A stretch of 7,233 nucleotides of DNA from Acidobacteriota bacterium. GTDB lineage: Bacteria > Acidobacteriota > Blastocatellia > RBC074. Numbering within the stretch: position 1 is the first letter of the stretch; every line of letters starts with the position of its first letter. Made by a program: the position numbers and the translations under genes. Below are positions 1 through 6,040 of the stretch, in pieces. Location of the stretch: the NCBI GenBank assembly GCA_013140935.1, contig JABFSD010000887.1, positions 1 through 7,233 on the forward strand, in the 5' to 3' direction. The notes beneath the pieces were generated by a model. The model was given only the letters and a program-made list of their open reading frames with translations. It did no database searches and was not told where the DNA came from.

Positions 1-3000
1 CTCTTGCGCCATTTGCGCGCTCGCGGCGGTGCCTGATGCGGTGGATGAAGCGACTTGCACATACCACACCGGCGCGAGTTGTTTCATCTTCTCGTTGTAG
101 GGCGGGTTACTAACCCGCCCTACAACGGAGCGCGCGTTCCCTTGTGACAACAAACCTTCCAACGCTTCTAACAACGGCAGATACGCTTCCGTCCCCGCCA
201 AGCGTTCCGAACAGCGACCGCGCACGATGATGCTTTGCCCTTGCATCGCCAACTCCGCCAGAAAATCTTCGACCAACGTCGTCTTCCCGATGCCTGGCTC
301 ACCCGCTACGCACAGCAACGAACCGCGTCCGGCTTGGGCAGCGGTAAACGCCGCGCGCAACTCTTCGCGTTCTTTATCGCGCCCAACGGTGTGCGTGCGC
401 AGCGCGGAAGGCGGTGTGTGAAGCGCGGTGAGTTCATCCAGTAAGGCTTTGGCTTCCTGCAAATCCGTCGTGTCGAAGCCTTCGGTAAACCAGCCGTAAA
501 TGTCAGCAAGCATTTGTCGCGCTTCGGCGACCTTGCCTTGTCGCTGCCACAAACGCGCGAGGCTGGTTGCTGCGCGCAATTCCCACGACTTGGCGCTTTG
601 TCCTCGGGCGATGGCGATGGCTTGCCGATAGCAGGTTTCAGCTTCTGGGGCGTCAGCGTCGGTTTGTAACAGCAACTCACCTTTCAACCGCCAGAGTTCA
701 GCTTCGCATATACGCTCATGGTTTTTTTTAACGACGGCAAGCCCTTGCTCAACGGCTTGTAATCCTTCTTCTGTTTTCCATGCTTCGGTATAGGTGTCGG
801 CCAAAATACAAAACAGGATTGTCATGCCTGCCTCTGTCCCTATGGCTTGGTAAGCGGCGCTCCCTTTGCATAATTCTTCAATGCCTTCGTCAGGTTGCCC
901 TTGTTGCACCAACGCCCAGCCACGTACCAATGTTGCCGCCGCCATCCAAAATGGAAGACCGTGTTCCGCACACAAGGCGATGGTTTGCTCAGCCCAGCGA
1001 AGCGTTTCGTCAGGCTTTCGGCGTAACAAGTATTGATAGGCTTTGAAATAGAGCGCGAAAGCCTGGCTGTTGGCTTGCGGAACTTCCTGCGCCAGCCGAT
1101 GTGATTCTTCCAAATGATGAAAAGCCTGTTCAGGGTAACCCGCCTGCCATTGCAGCATAGACAAGTAAGCCTGATTGCTCATACCCAAATCATCCCCGTA
1201 AACCCACGCGAGAGATCGGTGCAGTTCCGGCTCATAATCCGCTGCACACTCCTGATAAAGCCTTATCGCTCCCAGCAAGTCGCCAGGGTAATAGGTGCTG
1301 AAAGCAATCATTTGCCGTCCAAACAATTCCGCCGGGTCGTTTTTGCGGCGGGCGATTTCGAGAAATTCTTCTGCCATCTCCCTGCCCGCCTGGAACTGCC
1401 CTCGCATAGAGCGCAACAAACTCAACCCGCCCAATACTGGCAAAGATTCGGCGGCTTCACCGAGCGACTGACACAACGCACGGCCACGCAAATAAGCCTG
1501 CTCGACTTCTACGGCTGAATAGCCTTGCGTGGCAATCAAGGTATTCGCCAATAGAATTTGCAAAGGCAGTTCTTTGGCTTGGCGCGCTGCGTCGTCCGGC
1601 AGTTTTTCGATCATCGCCAGCCCGCGCCGCGCCAGTTGTTCAGCTTCCGGCACGGCGAAAACCTGGCTGGAATGTTCTGCCGCCTGCCAATAGTAATCAG
1701 CCGCTGGCGCGAATTGCCGAGCTGTTTCCCACAGCCGCGCCAGATCGTTCGCAATCGTGACCGCTTGCGCGCCGTAGAAAGTCTCTAGCGATTGCGCTAC
1801 GGCGGCGCTCAACGCAGCCTTGCGTGTGAGCGGCAACACGGCGTAAAGCGCGTTCTGATACAACACATGTACAAAGCGATAGCGCAGCGTCAGCGCGTGC
1901 GTTGGGTATTCGCTCTCTTCGGTCAGCTTAACGAAGGCATGCACTCGTTCGAGCTTTTGCAAACGGTCTTCGATGTCAGCGGCGTCAAGTTTTAGTACTT
2001 GCGCCAAGACGGCGGAATCGAATTCGTACCCTTGCACGCTGGCGGCGGTGAGCAGCTTGTGATCGTCTTCGCTAAGTTGCGCAATCTTGCGTTCGATCAT
2101 CCCGCGCACCGATTCGGGCAACTCGCGTTCGAGGTCAGGCAGCGATTGTTCGAGCGCCCAACTGCCGCTCGTGTTGGCGATGACCTTGCGGTCGCGCAGG
2201 TAACGCACCAAGTCGGCCATAAACAACGGACTGCCTTCGGTCTTGGCGTGAATCAGGGGCGGCAACGCGGCGGGCAAACGATGGTTAGGAAATTCGAGCG
2301 TGAGGTATTCGGCGATGTCGGCTTCGGTCAAAAATTCCAATGACAATTCATGACACGCGCCGCGCGCCTGCAAGTCGGGCTTGAGCTGCAAGAACGGATG
2401 TTTCGCCAGCAACATATCCGAAGGCCGATAAGTCGTGACGATCAGCACCGGCAACGCATCGAACTTGCCTGCCAGATAACTCACCACGTCAATCGTAGAG
2501 ACATCCGCCCAATGCAAATCGTCAATGAAAAGCACCAACGGATGCTGCCGCGCGATTTCGGCGAGAAAGGCTGCGAGTTCGCGTTTCTTGCGTTCTTGCG
2601 AAACGGCTTGGGCTTCGGCGCGCAACCGCGTGAGTTCTTCGTCGGCGCTGTCGAGCGAGACGACTTGCACGTACCACGACGGCGCAAACTGTTTCATCCT
2701 CTGGGTGTAGGGCAGGATTAAATCCTGCCCTACACCCAGAGACGCTTTTCGCGTCAGCAAACTTTCCAACGCTTCAAGCAACGGCAGCCACGCTTCCGTC
2801 CCCGCCAGCCGTTCTGAACAGCGTCCGCGCGCAATGGTGACAGCCTCAGTCGCGGCGAGTTCGGTGAGAAAGGTTTCGACGACGGTGGTCTTGCCGATGC
2901 CGGGTTCGCCCGCTACGCAAAGCAACGTACCGCGTCCGGCTTGGGCAGTTTGAAAGGCGGCGTGCAAGGCTTGGCGTTCGGTTTCGCGTCCGACGATGGG

Positions 3001-4200
3001 AGCAATAGGATTGATGGGTCGTGATGGGACGTGATGAGTGTTGAGCGTAGCCGCTTTGCTGTCGCGTTCCATCGCCGCATCGCTTTGCCGCGCGATGACG
3101 CGCAGTTCGCGCTCGACCTCAGCCGCTGTCGGACGCGCGCTCGCCCGCTTTGCCAACATGCGTTGGATGAGCGCATCGAATGCGACGGGCAAGTGCTGAT
3201 TCAACGTAATCGGCGCGGGCGGCGCGTCACTCGTGATCTGTTGCAACACGGCCAGCAACGTAGCTCCGTTGAACGGATGCTGCCCCGTTGCCAGTTCATA
3301 AAACACCAGACCGAGCGCGAAGATGTCAGTCGCGTGCGTCGCCTTTTCGCCACGTGCCTGTTCGGGCGACATGTATTTCACCGTGCCCATCAGCATCCCT
3401 GACTTGGTATGCGCTTCGGCGACGAGATGGCGGCTGTCGTCGAGGCGCGCGAGGCCGAAATCCAGCACCTTGACGTAACCGTCTGAGCGCACCATCAAAT
3501 TGTCAGGCTTGATGTCACGATGCGTAATGCCCGCCTCATGCGCCGCGCGAAGGGCTTGCGCCAGTTGCACACCCCAATGCAGCAAATCATCAAGCGCTAT
3601 CGCTTCAGTCGCCAGCTCGCGCAAGGTCTTGCCCGCGACCAGTTCCATCACGATGAAACGACCTGCAGCGCTCTCGCCGATTTCGTGGATGGTGATGATG
3701 TTCGGATGATTGAGCGCCGAGATGGCGAGGGCTTCCTGCTCAAAGCGGCGCAGTCGTTCGGCTTCGTTGGTGAATTCGACGGGCAGCAGTTTCAACGCGA
3801 CCTGCCGTTGCAACCGTGTATCTTCAGCGCGCCAGACTTCGCCCATCCCGCCGCGCCCCAGCAACGAGATGATGCGATATTGATTGATGGCGCGTTGTTC
3901 TGAGTTCGACAACGGATTGGGCAACATCGCCGTGGCCTGATCTTCCATCAAGAGTTCTTCCATCAAAGGTTCTTCAGCTTTCAGTCTGGCTTGGTCTGCG
4001 ATGGCATTACCCGCAATGAAGCTGCCCGCTTCGTCGTGCGCCGCCAGCAACGATGCGACTTCGCGGCGCAAGACTTCGTTGTTTGCGCAGGCTGCGGCGA
4101 GGTAGGCGGCACGAGCGGACGCCTCAAGTTCGAGCGCCGAATAATAAAGCTGCTCGGCTTGCTGGAAGTGTTCAACTGAATTGGGCAAGGCGTTTTTCAT
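1..4200 (-). CDS. Giant Ser/Thr protein kinase–ATPase–TPR protein with a second ATPase module, C-terminus beyond the window
   Basis: The frame is open for 1400 codons with no stop before the left edge. Residues about 20–65 are the helical N-terminal segment remembered from acidobacterial kinases. The kinase domain is about 107–370: glycine loop G115-R-G-G-M-G, Lys137, H227-R-D229-I-K-P-D-N, D247-F-G and S278-P-E. It should therefore be catalytically active. A STAND/AAA-type ATPase follows from V403, with Walker A GEPGIGKTT at 431–439 and Walker B LFIDDLHWAD around D560–D561. It continues to about 800 (RFVHVLYQNALY). Residues about 800–1257 are helical and TPR-like. A second ATPase copy starts at V1272, with Walker A at 1300–1308. 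No membrane segment was seen, so it is probably cytosolic and regulatory, with unknown targets. In-frame palindromes fall at residues about 487–501 and 1359–1370. Neither start has a clear ribosome site: ATG 4200 fits the family's N-terminal length better, while in-frame ATG 4230 adds ten residues and follows a stop at 4237–4239. Confidence 0.92.
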   Translation of the reverse strand, partial: MKNALPNSVEHFQQAEQLYYSALELEASARAAYLAAACANNEVLRREVASLLAAHDEAGSFIAGNAIADQARLKAEEPLMEELLMEDQATAMLPNPLSNSEQRAINQYRIISLLGRGGMGEVWRAEDTRLQRQVALKLLPVEFTNEAERLRRFEQEALAISALNHPNIITIHEIGESAAGRFIVMELVAGKTLRELATEAIALDDLLHWGVQLAQALRAAHEAGITHRDIKPDNLMVRSDGYVKVLDFGLARLDDSRHLVAEAHTKSGMLMGTVKYMSPEQARGEKATHATDIFALGLVFYELATGQHPFNGATLLAVLQQITSDAPPAPITLNQHLPVAFDALIQRMLAKRASARPTAAEVERELRVIARQSDAAMERDSKAATLNTHHVPSRPINPIAPIVGRETERQALHAAFQTAQAGRGTLLCVAGEPGIGKTTVVETFLTELAATEAVTIARGRCSERLAGTEAWLPLLEALESLLTRKASLGVGQDLILPYTQRMKQFAPSWYVQVVSLDSADEELTRLRAEAQAVSQERKKRELAAFLAEIARQHPLVLFIDDLHWADVSTIDVVSYLAGKFDALPVLIVTTYRPSDMLLAKHPFLQLKPDLQARGACHELSLEFLTEADIAEYLTLEFPNHRLPAALPPLIHAKTEGSPLFMADLVRYLRDRKVIANTSGSWALEQSLPDLERELPESVRGMIERKIAQLSEDDHKLLTAASVQGYEFDSAVLAQVLKLDAADIEDRLQKLERVHAFVKLTEESEYPTHALTLRYRFVHVLYQNALYAVLPLTRKAALSAAVAQSLETFYGAQAVTIANDLARLWETARQFAPAADYYWQAAEHSSQVFAVPEAEQLARRGLAMIEKLPDDAARQAKELPLQILLANTLIATQGYSAVEVEQAYLRGRALCQSLGEAAESLPVLGGLSLLRSMRGQFQAGREMAEEFLEIARRKNDPAELFGRQMIAFSTYYPGDLLGAIRLYQECAADYEPELHRSLAWVYGDDLGMSNQAYLSMLQWQAGYPEQAFHHLEESHRLAQEVPQANSQAFALYFKAYQYLLRRKPDETLRWAEQTIALCAEHGLPFWMAAATLVRGWALVQQGQPDEGIEELCKGSAAYQAIGTEAGMTILFCILADTYTEAWKTEEGLQAVEQGLAVVKKNHERICEAELWRLKGELLLQTDADAPEAETCYRQAIAIARGQSAKSWELRAATSLARLWQRQGKVAEARQMLADIYGWFTEGFDTTDLQEAKALLDELTALHTPPSALRTHTVGRDKEREELRAAFTAAQAGRGSLLCVAGEPGIGKTTLVEDFLAELAMQGQSIIVRGRCSERLAGTEAYLPLLEALEGLLSQGNARSVVGRVSNPPYNEKMKQLAPVWYVQVASSTASGTAASAQMAQE
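46..387 (-). repeat. Internal duplication, copy 2: start of a second ATPase module
   Basis: This block encodes residues 1272–1385, from VGRDKER through Walker A (K1306) to WYVQVAS, and mirrors 2656–2994. After it the two copies diverge. Here a short Ser/Ala-rich stretch leads to AQMAQE at the window edge, about where copy 1 has VSQERKK. The Walker B and the rest of the module would lie outside the window, so whether this ATPase is complete cannot be seen. Confidence 0.9.
93..127. repeat. Perfect palindromic element inside the second ATPase module
   Basis: A 17-bp inverted repeat (arms 93–109 and 111–127) surrounds the single base C110. The inner arm reads GTTGTAGGGCGGGTTA and its exact reverse complement follows. 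On the coding strand it is read in frame as VVGRVSNPPYN, so it adds residues and does not break the protein. It has no T-tract and lies inside a gene, so it is not a Rho-independent terminator. It shares the GTAGGGC core with the elements at 2699–2741 and 6007–6039. Confidence 0.93.
2656..2994 (-). repeat. Internal duplication, copy 1: start of the first ATPase module
   Basis: This block encodes residues 403–515 of the kinase protein, from VGRETER through Walker A to WYVQVVS. It aligns with 46–387 with a single one-codon gap. By eye about three quarters of the amino acids outside the palindromes agree, including AQAGRG, LLCVAGEPGIGKTT, RGRCSERLAGTEA and LPLLEALE. The Walker A lysine codons lie 2607 bp apart (869 codons), so the duplication keeps the frame. 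This copy continues into a complete Walker B and the TPR-like region. Confidence 0.9.
2699..2741. repeat. Perfect palindromic element inside the first ATPase module
   Basis: A 21-bp inverted repeat (arms 2699–2719 and 2721–2741) surrounds the single base A2720. The left arm contains GGGTGTAGGGCAGGATT. On the coding strand it is read in frame as LGVGQDLILPYTQ, just before the MKQFAPSWYVQV block. It occupies the same position and phase as the element at 93–127, relative to the duplicated ATPase sequence. It differs in arm sequence and has a longer outer stem. Confidence 0.93.
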
Positions 4201-4268
4201 CGGCGCATTCTGCTGCAGCCCAACGGACATAGGGTTTTAAGGCTCGCATGATACAACTGCGTTTCGGC
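4201..4268. other. Gap between the peptidase and kinase genes
   Basis: This short gap contains the alternative kinase start ATG at 4228–4230 and, just upstream of it, an in-frame TAA at 4237–4239. I see no hairpin with a T-tract, no clear Shine-Dalgarno sequence and no convincing promoter boxes. Co-transcription of the kinase with the peptidase is possible but unproven. Confidence 0.5.
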
Positions 4269-5990
4269 TCACGCTTTCGGTTTGAGTTGCGCTTCGCGTT
4301 TGGCTTTAAATTCCGTGCCCGGCTTCCACTCCGGCCACTTGTCAGTTTGGGCTACTCGATAGCCGACTTGAAAGAGCAATTGCATGTCTTCGACTGCGCC
4401 TGATAAATCCCAATCCGGTTTCACCTCGTCCGTGACCGTATGGTAATCACGCTCTTCATATTCATTGCGTTTCTTCATGCCGTAACCTTCCGGCTTGCCG
4501 ATGAAATCGGTGCCCGAATCGGTGTTGAGCGCGGGCACGCCCTGCTTGGCGAACTCGAAATGATCGGAGCGATAAAAGAATCCCTTCTCCGTTTCAGGGT
4601 CAGGCACGATGACACGGCCTTGCGCGGTCGCCGCTTCGGCCAGCAAGTCATCCAGCGTAGAGTTTCCGTAACCGATGATGACAACGTCTTTCGTGCGTCC
4701 CCATTGATTGAATCCGTCTTTGTTGATGTTCGCCAGCGTGCGTTCGAGCGGATAGAGCGGATTCAGCGCGTAATGTTTCGCGCCTAACAAACCTTTCTCT
4801 TCGGCGGTCACAGCCAGAAAGAGGATCGAACGCTTCGGCGGCGCAGGCAGCTTAGTGAAGGCTTCGGCCAATTCAAGCAACGCCGCCGTACCCGATGCGT
4901 TGTCGAGCGCGCCGTTAAAAATCTGATCGCCTTTCAACGTCGTGTCGCGTCCCATGTGATCCCAGTGCGCGGTGTAAACGACGTATTCATCTTTCAGCTT
5001 CGGGTCTGCGCCTTCGAGCTTGGCGACGACGTTGCGCGAATCCACTTCGCGCAAGGCTGTCTTGACTGTGATGTCGGCTTTGGCATTCAACGCGACGGGT
5101 TTGAAATCCTTGCTCAACGCAGCTTTCTTCAACGCATCGAAGTTCTGTCCCGCAGCCGCGAAAAGCTGTTTAGCTTTTACGTCGGTGATCCATGATTCGA
5201 CGGCGACGCGGCTCATGTTTTTGTCAGGCGTACGCAAATCGAAACTCTCTTGCCGCCAACTCGCCAGCGCCGCAAACGGATAACCCGCCGGGCCGGTTTC
5301 ATGCACGATGATCGCTGCCGCCGCGCCTTTCTCTGAAGCGATTTCAAACTTGTAGGTCCAGCGTCCGTAATAGGTCATCGCCTTGCCCTTGAACATCGCG
5401 TCATCGAGCTTGCTTGAATCAGTTGCATCGGGAATCGCCGGATCGTTGATGAGAAAGACGACCGTCTTGCCTTTGACGTCTACGCCCTTGTAATCATCCC
5501 AGCCGTATTCGGGCGCGACGACGCCATAGCCGACAAAGATTACGTCGGATTTTTCGACTTTGACTTCGGGCACATAACGCAATGAACGCGCGATGTAATC
5601 GGTCGCGTAATCAAACTTCATCGGCTTGCCGCCCACGTTGAACGCCATCGTCGGTGTAGGCGTGAAACCCGCCAGTGGCACTTTCTGAACATACGTGCCA
5701 TCGGGATTGCCGGGCTTCAAGCCGATCTTTTTGAATTGCTCCGTCAGGTAATTGACCGTCTTCTCTTCGCCCGGCGTACCCGGCGCACGGCCTTCATATT
5801 CGTCAGAGGCGAGCGTCTTGATGTGCGCGAGCAACTCGTTGCCCTTGATGCTGTCGGCGGCGGCTTTGGTGTCAACGTTGACCGCCGCAGGCACGGTGCT
5901 GGAAGTCGTTGGCGGCGTATTAGTCTCACACGCGAGTGTGAAAGCCGCGACCGCAGCCAACAATACGAAGTAAGCAAATGGATTTTTCAT
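4269..5990 (-). CDS. M28-family zinc metallopeptidase, predicted lipoprotein with PA-like insert
   Basis: A 573-residue protein with a Lys-containing start, a hydrophobic stretch at residues 5–20 and a Cys at 21 after F-T-L-A, which fits a loose lipobox. It is therefore probably exported and lipid-anchored. Residues about 48–110 form the usual M28 lead-in ([17 protein letters not shown]), about 145–270 a PA-like protease-associated region ([20 protein letters not shown]), and about 315–545 the peptidase. Predicted ligands for two zinc ions are H342 (AHWDH), bridging D363 (GALDN), E398, D425 (NINKD) and H517 (YHTVTD). E397 would be the general base, and SDHFEF at 475–480 is a further family motif. 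All the key residues are present, so it should be active as an aminopeptidase or related exopeptidase; the exact substrate is unknown. The start at 5990 has a good Shine-Dalgarno sequence. The gene lies between the sulfatase and the kinase on the same strand. Confidence 0.95.
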   Translation of the reverse strand: MKNPFAYFVLLAAVAAFTLACETNTPPTTSSTVPAAVNVDTKAAADSIKGNELLAHIKTLASDEYEGRAPGTPGEEKTVNYLTEQFKKIGLKPGNPDGTYVQKVPLAGFTPTPTMAFNVGGKPMKFDYATDYIARSLRYVPEVKVEKSDVIFVGYGVVAPEYGWDDYKGVDVKGKTVVFLINDPAIPDATDSSKLDDAMFKGKAMTYYGRWTYKFEIASEKGAAAAIIVHETGPAGYPFAALASWRQESFDLRTPDKNMSRVAVESWITDVKAKQLFAAAGQNFDALKKAALSKDFKPVALNAKADITVKTALREVDSRNVVAKLEGADPKLKDEYVVYTAHWDHMGRDTTLKGDQIFNGALDNASGTAALLELAEAFTKLPAPPKRSILFLAVTAEEKGLLGAKHYALNPLYPLERTLANINKDGFNQWGRTKDVVIIGYGNSTLDDLLAEAATAQGRVIVPDPETEKGFFYRSDHFEFAKQGVPALNTDSGTDFIGKPEGYGMKKRNEYEERDYHTVTDEVKPDWDLSGAVEDMQLLFQVGYRVAQTDKWPEWKPGTEFKAKREAQLKPKA

Positions 5991-5995
5991 AGAGT

Positions 5996-6000
5996 TCCTC
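5996..6000 (-). promoter_or_regulatory. Shine-Dalgarno sequence for the M28 peptidase
   Basis: On the minus strand GAGGA lies five bases before the ATG at 5990. This is a good ribosome-binding site and supports that start. The degenerate palindrome lies just upstream, so a hairpin there could influence access to this site. Confidence 0.75.
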
Positions 6001-6006
6001 AGAAAA

Positions 6007-6039
6007 GTTGGAGGGCGGGTTGAGAACCTACACTACAAA
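6007..6039. repeat. Degenerate copy of the palindromic element between sulfatase and peptidase genes
   Basis: Aligned without gaps to the 33-bp inner part of the element at 94–126, this stretch matches at 25 of 33 positions. It starts GTTGGAGGGCGGGTT and ends near CACTACAAA. The inverted repeat is imperfect: 10 of 15 arm positions pair in DNA, and 11 in the transcript counting one G–U pair. It begins two bases beyond the sulfatase stop codon and fills most of the 50-bp gap before the peptidase start. Confidence 0.75.
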
Positions 6040-6040
6040 A

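Noticed and set aside
93..127. Palindrome as a Rho-independent terminator
   Set aside because: No T-tract follows on either strand, the central gap is only one base, and the element is inside an intact coding frame. The same holds for 2699–2741.
93..2741. The two palindromes as the ends of an insertion sequence
   Set aside because: The DNA between them encodes the continuous ATPase–TPR protein, not a transposase. Each palindrome is itself a complete inverted repeat, and no target duplication is visible.
227..3903. Many open frames of 60–130 codons on the plus strand opposite the kinase gene
   Set aside because: They show no recognisable domains and are rich in Arg, Ala and Gln, as expected of antisense reading. 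They lie wholly opposite a minus-strand frame with clear kinase, ATPase and TPR content, so they are shadows.
1..4200. The kinase gene as a frameshifted pseudogene
   Set aside because: I checked every triplet of this frame: no stop occurs in 1400 codons, and domain homology stays in the same frame throughout.
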